Below the pieces are notes generated by a model. That model was not told the origin of the DNA. It saw only the letters and a list, made by a program, of their open reading frames with translations, and searched no databases. Both the position numbers and the translations under genes were made by a program. From NCBI GenBank assembly GCA_903905735.1, contig CAIVHU010000172.1, forward strand, positions 1 through 33,110: a stretch of 33,110 bases of DNA. The letters are read 5' to 3'. The DNA is from an uncultured beta proteobacterium (lineage in GTDB: Bacteria > Pseudomonadota > Gammaproteobacteria > Burkholderiales > Burkholderiaceae_C). Position 1 is the first letter of the stretch. Each line of letters begins with the position of its first letter. Of this stretch, positions 1-7,198 are shown piece by piece.

Positions 1-164
1 CTGTTGCAGTGTGGACAGCCAACCCCGGCCAGCGCCGCTTCAAACGAACTCAATGCATGGGTGCGCTGGTACAGACTGTCTGCAGCCACCCGCAAGTTGA
101 TAAGCTGCTCGGGGCTGAGACTGGCCAAGTCGGCCAGTAGATTTTTGAACTGAGAAGCGCGCAT
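1..164 (-). CDS. Transposase, N-terminal fragment (probably IS1595-like), runs off the window
   Basis: Reading leftwards from an ATG at 164, an open frame of 54 codons continues to the edge of the window, so only the N-terminus is visible. It begins MRASQFKNLLADLASLSPEQ and ends in CPHC, the first half of a zinc ribbon. A short helical leader followed by CPHC is the N-terminal layout I know from IS1595-family transposases. A clear ribosome binding site (GAGGAGA) lies 7-13 bases upstream of the ATG, which fixes the start. No terminal inverted repeat could be recognised between this start and radA. The family assignment is from memory of the N-terminal pattern only; the catalytic domain lies outside the window, so intactness cannot be judged. 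Confidence 0.55.
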   Translation of the reverse strand, partial: MRASQFKNLLADLASLSPEQLINLRVAADSLYQRTHALSSFEAALAGVGCPHCN

Positions 165-251
165 ACGCAATTCTCCTCTGAAAACTCCAAAACATCAACG
201 AAATCCATACAATTCGCGAACAGAGCCTGATTTATACAGTAATATTCACCC

Positions 252-1664
252 ATGGCCAAAGAAAAAACCGTTTATGTGTGCTCCGACTGCGGCGGCGTCA
301 GCCCCAAGTGGCAGGGCAAGTGCCCGAGCTGCAACGCCTGGAACACGCTGATTGAATCGGTGCCCGAGAGCACCGCCCCCACCAAAAACCGCTTTGCCTC
401 GCTGGCCAAAGCGTCAGAAATTGCCATCTTGGGCGAGATTGACGCGGTGGATTTTGCCCGCACCCCCACCGGCCATGACGAGTTGGACCGCGTGCTCGGT
501 GGCGGCATGGTCGAGGGCGGCGTCGTGCTGATCGGCGGCGACCCTGGCATCGGCAAATCGACCTTGCTGCTGCAAGCGCTCGATTCACTGCAGCGCAGTG
601 GCCAGCGCACGCTGTATGTCACCGGAGAAGAAAGCGGTGCCCAGGTGGCGCTACGCGCGCGCCGCCTGGGGCTGGACGGCTCGCAGGTGAGTGTGCTGGC
701 CGAGATCGGGCTGGAAAAAATCCTGGCCACGTTGGAAGCCACCCGGCCCGACATCGCCGTGATCGACTCGATCCAGACCGTGTATTCCGAACAACTCACT
801 TCGGCACCGGGGTCAGTGGCCCAGGTGCGCGAATGCGCCGCGCATCTGACGCGTTATGCCAAAGCCAGCGGCCAGGCAGACGGCGTGGGCCGTGGCCGGG
901 CCACCAGCATCGTGCTGGTGGGCCACGTCACCAAGGAAGGCGCGCTGGCCGGGCCGCGCGTGCTGGAGCACATGGTGGATACCGTACTGTACTTTGAGGG
1001 CGACACCCACAGCAGTTTCAGGCTGGTGCGCGCCATCAAGAACCGCTTTGGCGCGGTGAACGAAATCGGTGTCTTTGCCATGACCGAAAAAGGTTTGAAA
1101 GGCGTGAGCAACCCCAGCGCCATCTTCCTGAGCCAGCATGCCGAGCCAGTGCCCGGCAGTTGTGTCATGGTGACGCTCGAAGGCACGCGGCCGATGCTGG
1201 TCGAAATCCAGGCGCTGGTCGATAGCGGTGGCCCGTCGCCCCGCCGTTTGAGCGTGGGGCTGGACAAAGACCGGCTGGCCATGCTGCTGGCGGTATTGCA
1301 CCGCCATGCTGGCGTGGCGTGTATGGACCAGGATGTTTTTGTCAACGCGGTTGGGGGTGTCAGGATCTCGGAGCCCGCAGCAGACCTGGCTGTGCTGCTA
1401 TCAATCACTTCAAGCCTACGCGGCAAACCACTGCCCAAAGGCTTCTTTGCATTTGGCGAAGTGGGCTTGGCTGGAGAGGTTCGCCCTGCCCCGCGCGGGC
1501 AGGAGCGCCTGAAAGAGGCCGCCAAACTGGGCTTTAGTGTGGCCGTGGTGCCCAAGGCCAATCTGCCCAAAAACCTCAAGTCCAAAGACTTTGAGGGCCT
1601 GACCATCCACGCGGTGGAACGTGTGGAGGAGGCGATGGCGGTGGTGCGCGACCTGGCTTATTGA
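252..1664 (+). CDS. radA: DNA repair protein RadA/Sms
   Basis: RadA is a RecA-like ATPase that processes recombination intermediates by helping branch migration at RecA-made D-loops. The 470-residue protein has the full family layout: an N-terminal zinc finger (C10, C13, C24, C27), a Walker A motif GDPGIGKST at about 96-104, a Walker B segment (AVIDS) near 169-173, the RadA-specific KNRFG motif at 263-267 and a C-terminal Lon-protease-like domain (PAPRGQERLKEA region). The length is typical (E. coli 460). The start ATG at 252 places the zinc finger at the usual distance from the N-terminus, although no strong ribosome binding site precedes it. The gene is divergent from the transposase fragment and its stop codon overlaps the end of the convergent ompH-like gene by 7 bases. 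Confidence 0.97.
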   Translation: MAKEKTVYVCSDCGGVSPKWQGKCPSCNAWNTLIESVPESTAPTKNRFASLAKASEIAILGEIDAVDFARTPTGHDELDRVLGGGMVEGGVVLIGGDPGIGKSTLLLQALDSLQRSGQRTLYVTGEESGAQVALRARRLGLDGSQVSVLAEIGLEKILATLEATRPDIAVIDSIQTVYSEQLTSAPGSVAQVRECAAHLTRYAKASGQADGVGRGRATSIVLVGHVTKEGALAGPRVLEHMVDTVLYFEGDTHSSFRLVRAIKNRFGAVNEIGVFAMTEKGLKGVSNPSAIFLSQHAEPVPGSCVMVTLEGTRPMLVEIQALVDSGGPSPRRLSVGLDKDRLAMLLAVLHRHAGVACMDQDVFVNAVGGVRISEPAADLAVLLSITSSLRGKPLPKGFFAFGEVGLAGEVRPAPRGQERLKEAAKLGFSVAVVPKANLPKNLKSKDFEGLTIHAVERVEEAMAVVRDLAY

Positions 1665-2221
1665 GCCGCTGGTGAATCCAGCATCTTGAGAACGCGGTCG
1701 GTCAGATCATTCTTTGGATCGACATACACGGCGTTTTGCAGCACAAAGTCAAGCTTTTCAGTGGTGGCCAGTTGCTTGACCACCTTGTTAGTGCTGGCGA
1801 TGAGCTTTTGCAGCTCTTCATTCTTGCGCTTGTTCAGGTCTTCCTGGAAGTTGCGCTGGGTGCGTTGCAGTTCACGTTCCTGATCCATCAGTTTCTTTTG
1901 CTGCTCCACGCGATTGGTCTCGGCCAGCACCGGCGCGTCGGTCTGGAACTTGGTCACCGCTGCCTTGAAGGTGGTGTCTTGTGCGGCCAGGTCTTTCTGG
2001 CGCGTTGAAAATTCTTTCTCCAGCTTGCCCTGGCTGACCTTGGCCGGGGCCGATTCCTTGAGCACACGCTCCAGATTGACAAAACCAATGCGGTTGGCGG
2101 AGAAGTCAGCCGCCTGCGCAACAACGGCACTGCCCATGAGGGCGGCCCCCAGGACCAAGCCGGTACTCCAGCGAATAAAAGTGTTTTTGGTGCTCGAGAA
2201 AGTATGACTGTGGATGGACAT
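1658..2221 (-). CDS. OmpH/Skp family periplasmic chaperone
   Basis: Skp-type proteins are periplasmic trimeric chaperones that hold unfolded outer membrane proteins. From the ATG at 2221 the product has 187 residues: an N-terminal signal peptide ending around AVVAQA|ADF, then the OmpH start signature (IGFVNLERVLKES), a long charged coiled-coil segment rich in Lys, Glu and Gln, and a C-terminal part with DFVLQNAVYVDP. The frame stays open upstream to 2326, but that extension overlaps the preceding gene and lacks signal-peptide character, so 2221 is preferred. In many Proteobacteria skp sits between bamA and lpxD; this copy stands apart, 52 bases after a TPR protein gene, so it may be a paralogue. 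Family assignment is firm, orthology to skp is not. Confidence 0.85.
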   Translation of the reverse strand: MSIHSHTFSSTKNTFIRWSTGLVLGAALMGSAVVAQAADFSANRIGFVNLERVLKESAPAKVSQGKLEKEFSTRQKDLAAQDTTFKAAVTKFQTDAPVLAETNRVEQQKKLMDQERELQRTQRNFQEDLNKRKNEELQKLIASTNKVVKQLATTEKLDFVLQNAVYVDPKNDLTDRVLKMLDSPAAQ

Positions 2222-2273
2222 GATGTGAAAGTGTGAAGTTGAATGAAAAGCCTGATTGTGCAGCCTTCTGCAT

Positions 2274-3140
2274 TTAACCCCAACTATCGTCCGATCCGCC
2301 ACCTGAATCCCAGGAAGAGTTGTCACTCATCCCAAAATCATTACCTCCCATGTCATCGGCTGGCAGGTTCCAGTTGTTGCTCAGGTTGTCACTGAATCCG
2401 GCCTGTGGCGGCAGTACCTGGGACGGGTTGACTGACCCGCTATCCGTGAAGTGATGCATCAAGGCCTCCCCCGCCACCATGCCTGCGCCCAAGGCGGCTC
2501 CGGTGGCCAGTCCGCCCATGATGCCCGAGCCGACGCCCGAGCCTCCCATGCCCATGGGCCCCGCACCACCGCTCATGCCTGCGCCGAAAGGTTGGGCAAC
2601 CCCCTGATTACCAAAGCCCTGCGGATAGTAGGGAACTGGCGCGGCGGTGCGCTGTTGCATGAAGCGCATGGCAAACGCCATGAATGCCAGCAAACCCAAA
2701 CCGCCCAAAATCAGACCCCAGGGCAAACCCCGGCTGGGGACCGAGCCACCCGCGAAGCCGACTTGCTGGGCCACCGGGCTATAGGCCGCCGCCTTGACGG
2801 GCGTGTTGGGTGATTCGATCAGCGTCTTGAGGTTGCTCACCGCTTGCGGTTTGGCAAACGCCAGGCCCGGTTGCAAGCGCTCGGCCGCGCCGAGTTCAGT
2901 GCGTGCCTGGTTGAGCTTGCCCTGCTTGGCCAGCAGTTCAGCCTCAGCGAAATGGGCCTTGGCACTGTTGGGGTGTGCTTTCAGCACCTGGTCCATCATG
3001 TCCTGGGCCTCGATATAGTGGCCAGCCTGTGCGGCTTGATACACCTCGTGCATGGTGGGCTCGGTGGCGGCCATCACCGATGCGCTGCTCAATGCCGCTA
3101 CAGCCGCAAAACTCACGCCGAGTAAAAATTTTTTCCACAT
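2274..3140 (-). CDS. TPR-containing membrane protein with glycine-rich tail
   Basis: This 288-residue protein begins with a signal peptide (MWKKFLLGVSFAAVAALSSASVMA). Residues of about 30-110 form helical TPR-like repeats (HYIEAQDMMDQVLKAHP, GKLNQARTELGAAERLQP). A single transmembrane segment (WGLILGGLGLLAFMAFAMRF) follows near 140-160, then a Gly/Met-rich low-complexity stretch, and the protein ends in an Asp/Ser/Gly/Trp-rich tail. The likely arrangement is a periplasmic TPR domain anchored in the inner membrane. A good ribosome binding site (AGGAG, 7-base spacing) precedes the ATG. The ompH-like gene follows after 52 bases, suggesting co-transcription and an envelope role. I do not recognise a named function; TPRs normally mediate protein contacts. 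Confidence 0.75.
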   Translation of the reverse strand: MWKKFLLGVSFAAVAALSSASVMAATEPTMHEVYQAAQAGHYIEAQDMMDQVLKAHPNSAKAHFAEAELLAKQGKLNQARTELGAAERLQPGLAFAKPQAVSNLKTLIESPNTPVKAAAYSPVAQQVGFAGGSVPSRGLPWGLILGGLGLLAFMAFAMRFMQQRTAAPVPYYPQGFGNQGVAQPFGAGMSGGAGPMGMGGSGVGSGIMGGLATGAALGAGMVAGEALMHHFTDSGSVNPSQVLPPQAGFSDNLSNNWNLPADDMGGNDFGMSDNSSWDSGGGSDDSWG

Positions 3141-3184
3141 GATTCAGCTCCTGGGTTGATCAAATAGACTGCTTGCTAGTTAAA

Positions 3185-3230
3185 ACGTAGCTGCCAGCGC
3201 TTTCCATATAAGGGCTAGAAGGCATTTTTA
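3185..3230 (+). repeat. Dispersed intergenic repeat, copy A
   Basis: The segment reads GTAGCTGCCAGCGCTTT, then CCATATAAGGGCTAGAAGG, ending ATTTTTA. It aligns base for base over most of its length with the copies at 7125-7172 and 9649-9694. It lies 45 bases upstream of the TPR gene start, so it overlaps the likely promoter or 5' leader of that gene. Confidence 0.7.
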
Positions 3231-3418
3231 TCCAGAACCTCCGCACACCACAAGACACTGACAGAACACTTTGGCAGCCAACACAACCCGATGGTGCAAC
3301 CCCAGACTTAGACCGGACTTAACGGTGCGCTTGCCACGGCATCCGCGGTGAAGTTTTAAGATTCGCTTCATTAAGAATCGCCTAAGTCCAGGTTTCCATA
3401 ATGTCCCGCATGTTTGAC

Positions 3419-3474
3419 AAGGGCTGTTTCGCGATGGTTTGCATCCGGTGAATCTGAATTAGCAGCCCTTTTTT
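3419..3474 (+). terminator. Terminator-like hairpin in the leader of the Pal-like gene
   Basis: An 8-bp perfect inverted repeat AAGGGCTG (3419-3426) / CAGCCCTT (3463-3470) is followed directly by TTTT, giving six consecutive T residues at 3469-3474. The loop of about 36 bases contains a small inner stem GATG-gtttg-CATC (about 3433-3445). It ends just before the AGGAG ribosome binding site of the gene at 3487. It could be an attenuator of that gene, or the terminator of a short upstream transcript. Confidence 0.4.
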
Positions 3475-3486
3475 CAGGAGAACAAC

Positions 3487-4038
3487 ATGACTCGTCCCTA
3501 TCGCTTTGCACTGACCGCCGCCCTGGTGAGCTCAGCTTTTCTCGCTGCCTGCTCCAGCACGCCGCTGACATCGCCAGCCTCCACCCCCGTCACGACAGCC
3601 ACCCCCGTACCCGTGACCAATCAGGCCCAAACGCAGCCAGCACCGCCCGCCAATATGGCAACCAACCAAGTGCCGCCTTACCTGGACCCGCAAAACCCGC
3701 TGGCCAAAGAACGTAGCGTGTATTTTGATTACGACAAATCAGAGATTGCCAGCCAATACGATCATCTGGTACAGCTGCATGGTCAGTACTTGGCCAACCA
3801 TCCAGAAGTTGCCATCAAGATTGCTGGCAACACGGACGAGCGCGGGGGCTCTGAATACAACCTGGCCTTAGGTCAGAAGCGGGCCGATACCGTGGCCAAG
3901 GCGTTGGAGATTCTGGGGGTTAAAGACAAACAGATCGAAACCATCAGCTACGGCAAGGAAAAGCCCCGCAACCCGGGTCATGATGAAGCGGCGTATGCCG
4001 AAAACCGTCGGGCAGACCTGATTTACCCCGGCAACTGA
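3487..4038 (+). CDS. pal: OmpA-family peptidoglycan-associated lipoprotein (Pal-like)
   Basis: Pal is an outer-membrane lipoprotein that binds peptidoglycan and works with the Tol complex during envelope constriction. The product has 183 residues. A lipoprotein signal peptide ends in the lipobox LAAC with Cys22; no Asp follows the Cys, in keeping with outer-membrane sorting. A Pro/Thr-rich linker comes next, then an OmpA C-terminal domain from about residue 75, with VYFDYDKSEI, GNTDERGGSEYNLALGQKRA and the terminal ENRRADL, which include the peptidoglycan (diaminopimelate) binding region. An AGGAG site is 6 bases before the ATG. No tolB or other tol gene adjoins it, so it may be a second, stand-alone Pal-like protein rather than the tol-operon pal. 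A hairpin plus T-run in its leader suggests possible attenuation. Confidence 0.88.
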   Translation: MTRPYRFALTAALVSSAFLAACSSTPLTSPASTPVTTATPVPVTNQAQTQPAPPANMATNQVPPYLDPQNPLAKERSVYFDYDKSEIASQYDHLVQLHGQYLANHPEVAIKIAGNTDERGGSEYNLALGQKRADTVAKALEILGVKDKQIETISYGKEKPRNPGHDEAAYAENRRADLIYPGN

Positions 4039-4048
4039 TGCCTTGATG

Positions 4049-4068
4049 GGGTGGGCCGCGGCCCACCC
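4049..4068. terminator. Palindromic hairpin between convergent genes
   Basis: A perfect 20-bp GC-rich palindrome (arms GGGTGGGC / GCCCACCC, loop CGCG) lies 11 bases after the Pal stop and 10 bases before the end of the convergent glycine-zipper gene. It has no T-run on either side, so it may act as a weak bidirectional terminator or a 3'-end-stabilising hairpin. Confidence 0.45.
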
Positions 4069-4077
4069 GCCAGCGGC

Positions 4078-4707
4078 TTAATTGCGCACCACCGTGTTGC
4101 CTGATTTTCTGACGTTGTCGCCCACTTTCAGGCCCGGGTCCTGCGCAAAGTCGAAACTGGCGCTGCCCCCGTTGGTGTAGGTCACGCTCACCCGCCAGAC
4201 CTTGCTGGCATTCATGTTTTCCTGCACTTTCTTGCCGGCATAGGCGCCACCCGCTGCACCGGCAATGGTGGCTAGGTCCTTGCCAAAGCCACCACCCACC
4301 TGATGGCCCAGCACGGCACCGGCCACACCACCGGCGATCAGACCCACCGCGTTGCTGTCACCCTGCTTTTCGACCAGGTTGGCCGCTGTCACGCGCCCGC
4401 AGTCTGCACAGTTGTTGGCAGCAGGCTGGGTGCTGTAGGTGCCTTTGCCGACGCGCAAGGCGGCCAGCGACTTGTCGTAGATCGCCAGCGCATCGCGGCG
4501 GCACTGGATGCGAGCCTCGGACGAAGCTTCATCGGCGCAAAGCCTTTTGTCCGCTTCATAACGCGCTTTGGCATCTTTCTGCGTATTCACTGCGCCCGGG
4601 TCAGACGACCAACTGGTTTGCGCCACGGCCTGGCCAGCCAGCAGGCCCGCCAACAAGCCCCCCGCGACAGCACAGACAACACGTTGCAAACGAAAATGAT
4701 GTGACAT
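4078..4707 (-). CDS. Glycine-zipper 2TM domain envelope protein
   Basis: From the ATG at 4707 (TGGAG site 6 bases upstream) the product has 209 residues. It starts with a signal peptide (AGGLLAGLLAGQAVAQ) and continues with a charged helical section containing several cysteines (CADEAS, CRRDAL, NCADCG). Next comes a glycine zipper with small residues spaced by four (GLIAGGVAGAVLGHQVGGG, then AGAAGGAYAGKKVQ), as in the Rickettsia 17-kDa surface antigen / SlyB-like group. The last 40 residues look like a small beta domain (VWRVSVTYTNGGSASFDF). Such proteins sit in the envelope and are thought to insert glycine-zipper hairpins into membranes. A longer frame to 4785 is open but adds a non-signal leader and was rejected. 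Precise function unknown. Confidence 0.8.
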   Translation of the reverse strand: MSHHFRLQRVVCAVAGGLLAGLLAGQAVAQTSWSSDPGAVNTQKDAKARYEADKRLCADEASSEARIQCRRDALAIYDKSLAALRVGKGTYSTQPAANNCADCGRVTAANLVEKQGDSNAVGLIAGGVAGAVLGHQVGGGFGKDLATIAGAAGGAYAGKKVQENMNASKVWRVSVTYTNGGSASFDFAQDPGLKVGDNVRKSGNTVVRN

Positions 4708-4817
4708 GAAAATCTCCAGAAAAGCAAGATGGGGCACGATGGCCGGGTGCATGAGCGTACATCGAACGGCCGAAGTTTCACACACTCAAATGTGAGTAAA
4801 TGTCAGTATCTTGCCGG

Positions 4818-4831
4818 ATCGCTATAGCGAT
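4818..4831. promoter_or_regulatory. 14-bp perfect palindrome upstream of ilvE
   Basis: ATCGCTATAGCGAT is a perfect palindrome in the 186-bp divergent region between the glycine-zipper gene and ilvE, 62 bases before the ilvE start codon. A TAGAAT hexamer (4842-4847) just downstream could be a -10 box, although no good -35 box was found at the right distance. A regulator binding site is plausible but unproven. Confidence 0.3.
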
Positions 4832-4893
4832 AGCCGCCCTTTAGAATGTATGTTTTGACCTTCAGCGCCATGCTGACTTATAAGGAAGACCCG

Positions 4894-5844
4894 ATGAGCC
4901 CCCTACCCCCTTCGATGGCTGACCGCGACGGCAAAATCTGGATGGACGGCCAGATGGTGGACTGGCGCGATGCCAAGATCCACGTGTTGACCCACACCCT
5001 GCACTACGGCTGTGGCGTGTTTGAAGGCGTGCGCGCCTACAACACGGCAAGCGGCACCGCGATTTTCCGCCTCGAAGAGCACACCGACCGCTTGTTCAAC
5101 AGCGCCAAAATCCTGCGCATGAAAATCCCCTTCACCAAAGAAGAGGTGATGGAGGCGCAAAAGGCCATCATCCGCGAGAACAAGCTTGACTCGGGCTACA
5201 TCCGCCCGCTGGCCTGGATTGGCGACAAGAAGCTGGGCGTGTCGCCCAAGGGCAACACGATCCACCTGATGGTCGCTGCATGGCCCTGGGGTGCCTACCT
5301 GGGTGAAGAAGGCATGAAGCGCGGCATCCGCGTGAAGATTTCCAGCTACACCCGCCATCACGTCAACATCACCATGACACAGGCCAAGGCGGTCAGCAAC
5401 TACACCAACTCGATCCTGGCCAACATGGAAGCCACTGACGACGGCTACGACGAAGCCATGCTGCTGGACGCCAGCGGTTTCGTGTCAGAAGGCGCGGGCG
5501 AGAACGTGTTTGTGGTGAAAGACGGCGTGGTTTATACCCCCGACCTGTCGGCCGGCGCGCTCAACGGCATCACCCGCAACACGGTGCTGCACATCTGCAA
5601 GGATCTGGGTATTGAAGTGGTGCAAAAGCGCATCACCCGTGACGAGGTTTACATCAGCGACGAAGCCTTTTTTAGCGGCACAGCCGCTGAAATCACGCCC
5701 ATCCGTGAGCTGGACCGCATCGAACTCGGCAAGGGCGACTATGTGGGCAGCCGTGGCCCGATCACCGAAAAAATCCAGAGCGCGTTCTTTGACATCGTCA
5801 ACGGCCGCAACCCCAAATACGCTCATTGGCTCACCAAAGTCTGA
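4894..5844 (+). CDS. ilvE: Branched-chain amino acid aminotransferase
   Basis: IlvE is a PLP enzyme of fold type IV that transfers the amino group between glutamate and the 2-oxo acids of leucine, isoleucine and valine. It is the last step of their synthesis and the first of their breakdown. The 316-residue product shows the expected pattern: WMDGQMVDWRDAKIHVLTHTLHYG near the N-terminus, FEGVRAY at about 44-50, the PLP lysine near K165 (QAKAVSNYTNS), and the class-IV signature EGAGENVFVVKDGVVYTP. The ATG at 4894 is preceded by AAGGAAG, while an upstream ATG at 4846 adds 16 unmatched residues and was rejected. It opens a three-gene plus-strand set with the zinc-finger protein (5-base gap) and waaF. 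Confidence 0.96.
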   Translation: MSPLPPSMADRDGKIWMDGQMVDWRDAKIHVLTHTLHYGCGVFEGVRAYNTASGTAIFRLEEHTDRLFNSAKILRMKIPFTKEEVMEAQKAIIRENKLDSGYIRPLAWIGDKKLGVSPKGNTIHLMVAAWPWGAYLGEEGMKRGIRVKISSYTRHHVNITMTQAKAVSNYTNSILANMEATDDGYDEAMLLDASGFVSEGAGENVFVVKDGVVYTPDLSAGALNGITRNTVLHICKDLGIEVVQKRITRDEVYISDEAFFSGTAAEITPIRELDRIELGKGDYVGSRGPITEKIQSAFFDIVNGRNPKYAHWLTKV

Positions 5845-5849
5845 CCATC

Positions 5850-6053
5850 ATGCCCAACGCCACCGTCGAAATCCTGGCCAAAGACCTCAACCAAGAAGGT
5901 GAGATTTACTGCCCCAGCCCTCTGGCGCACATGAAGATCTGGAACACCCACCCCAAGGTGTATCTGGACGTGGGCCGTACTGGCCAGGCCAAGTGCCCTT
6001 ACTGCGGCACCGTGTACAAACTCAAAAGCGGCGAACACTTCGAAGCGCACTGA
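5850..6053 (+). CDS. Small zinc-finger protein, zf-CHCC type
   Basis: This 67-residue protein has the CHCC zinc-site pattern: Cys21, His34 (in THPKVYLD) and the knuckle C49-P-Y-C52-G. The same domain occurs in the mitochondrial complex I subunit NDUFS6, but the role of the free-standing bacterial protein is not settled. The frame is open upstream, but ATG 5850 lies five bases after the ilvE stop and starts the conserved part (MPNATVEI), so translational coupling with ilvE is likely. The ilvE / zf-CHCC / waaF order is one I associate with Burkholderiales. No signal peptide is present, so it should be cytoplasmic. Confidence 0.88.
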   Translation: MPNATVEILAKDLNQEGEIYCPSPLAHMKIWNTHPKVYLDVGRTGQAKCPYCGTVYKLKSGEHFEAH

Positions 6054-6108
6054 TGGACCGGGCCTCGCGCCCCCATCACAGGAGCTTTTCATTTCCCCAA
6101 CGCAGCCC

Positions 6109-7128
6109 GTGACGCGTTCGCTCATCATTGCCCCGCAGTGGATTGGCGATGCGGTCATGACCGAACCGCTGCTGCGCCGCCTGCATGCGCGCGGCGAGCG
6201 ACTCACCGTGGGTGCCCTGCCCTGGGTGGCCCCGGTGTACCGTGCCATGCCACAGGTGGCCGAAGTCATTGAGTTCCCGTTTGCCCACGGTGGTCTGCAA
6301 CTGCGAGCGCGCAGACAGCTGGCGCAGCAGGTGGACGGCCAGTTTGACGTGGCCTACATCTGCCCCAATTCCTTGAAGAGCGCGCTGCTGCCGTTTCTGG
6401 CGGGCATCCCCAAGCGCGTCGGTTACTTGGGCGAGGCCCGCGTGGGTTTGCTCACCCACCGCCTGAAAAATCCGGCCAAGGGCCAGCGCCCACCGATGGT
6501 GGCGTTTTACTCGGCGCTCAGCGGTGATGCCGATGTGGCGGATGACCGACCCCGGTTGCAGTTGGCTGAAGCTGAAGCAGATGCCACGTTGCGGGTACTG
6601 GGCTTGCAGCGCGGTAGCTACTACGTGATGGCCCCCGGCGCAGAGTACGGCCCCGCCAAACGCTGGCCCACCAGCCACTTTGCCGACCTGGCCAGTCAAC
6701 TGAGTCTGCCGGTGGTGCTGCTGGGTTCGGGCAAAGAAGCCGACTTGTGCGGCGAGATTGTGCAGGGTTGCCATGGCCCGGTTGCAAACATCAACGCGGC
6801 CCATCCCGTCATCATCAATCTGGCAGGAAAAACCTCTCTGGCCCAGGCACTGTGTATGATAAGCGCTACCAAATCCATAGTCAGCAACGACTCGGGCCTG
6901 ATGCATGTGGCAGCCGGTTTTGGCGTGCCGCAGGTGGCTATTTTTGGCTCCAGCAGCCCCTTGCATACGCCGCCGCTCAATGCCGCCGCGCATGTACTGT
7001 GGCTCAAGAAAGACCCTGACTACCAGCCGCCGCTGGACTGTGCACCGTGCTTTGAGCGCACCTGCCCGCTGGGGCACACGCGCTGCCTGAACGACATTCA
7101 CGCGGACAGGGTACTTCGATATTTGTAG
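6109..7128 (+). CDS. waaF: ADP-heptose:LPS heptosyltransferase II
   Basis: WaaF adds the second L-glycero-D-manno-heptose to the lipopolysaccharide inner core at the cytoplasmic face of the inner membrane. The 339-residue product has the GT9 layout: N-terminal IIAPQWIGDAVMTEPLLRRL, a middle MAPGAEYGPAKRWP that marks the second Rossmann domain, and the ADP-heptose-binding NDSGLMHVAAGFGVPQVAIFGSSSP. The GTG at 6109 gives the N-terminal length expected from E. coli WaaF, but it has no ribosome binding site at the right distance. An ACAGGAG at 6078-6084 is instead ideally placed for an in-frame ATT at 6091, which would add six residues (see findings). The TAG stop is the first part of a dispersed repeat. 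It is the last gene of the ilvE set. Confidence 0.93.
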   Translation: MTRSLIIAPQWIGDAVMTEPLLRRLHARGERLTVGALPWVAPVYRAMPQVAEVIEFPFAHGGLQLRARRQLAQQVDGQFDVAYICPNSLKSALLPFLAGIPKRVGYLGEARVGLLTHRLKNPAKGQRPPMVAFYSALSGDADVADDRPRLQLAEAEADATLRVLGLQRGSYYVMAPGAEYGPAKRWPTSHFADLASQLSLPVVLLGSGKEADLCGEIVQGCHGPVANINAAHPVIINLAGKTSLAQALCMISATKSIVSNDSGLMHVAAGFGVPQVAIFGSSSPLHTPPLNAAAHVLWLKKDPDYQPPLDCAPCFERTCPLGHTRCLNDIHADRVLRYL

Positions 7129-7172
7129 CTGTCGGCGCTTTCCCGATAGGGGCTAAAGGCCGATTTTGTATA
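7125..7172 (+). repeat. Dispersed intergenic repeat, copy B
   Basis: This copy reads GTAGCTGTCGGCGCTTTC, then CCGATAGGGGCTAAAGGCC, ending GATTTTGTAT. Its second to fourth bases (TAG, 7126-7128) are the stop codon of waaF, so the repeat begins exactly at the gene end. It matches copies A and C over its whole length. Confidence 0.7.
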
Positions 7173-7198
7173 AAAAAGAAGCCACCCGAAGGTGGCTT
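7171..7198 (-). terminator. Rho-independent terminator for minus-strand transcription
   Basis: Read on the minus strand, an 8-bp stem AAGCCACC / GGTGGCTT closes a TTCG tetraloop, a very stable loop, and is followed by CTTTTTT. On the plus strand the hairpin has no T-run, so it serves transcripts coming from the histidine kinase side. It lies about 200 bases beyond the kinase stop, leaving a long structured 3' region. Confidence 0.8.

Larger units (their letters stand above)
3141..3486. other. 346-bp divergent intergenic region
   Basis: This gap separates the minus-strand TPR gene from the plus-strand Pal-like gene and must hold both promoters. It contains a copy of the dispersed repeat (3185-3230) and a terminator-like hairpin immediately before the Pal gene (3419-3474), both listed separately. 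A perfect TTGACA hexamer is at 3414-3419, but no convincing -10 box sits 16-18 bases downstream. Two near-identical TTAAGA(A)TTCGC / TTAAGAATCGC segments lie at about 3356-3381. No additional reading frame with a credible start was seen. Confidence 0.6.

Noticed and set aside
225..245. LexA-box-like CTGATTTATACAG upstream of radA
   Set aside because: The CTG and CAG half-sites are 7 bases apart, not the 10 needed for LexA binding.
3414..3443. TTGACA hexamer as a promoter of the Pal-like gene
   Set aside because: No -10-like hexamer occurs 16-18 bases downstream, so the match alone was not called a promoter.
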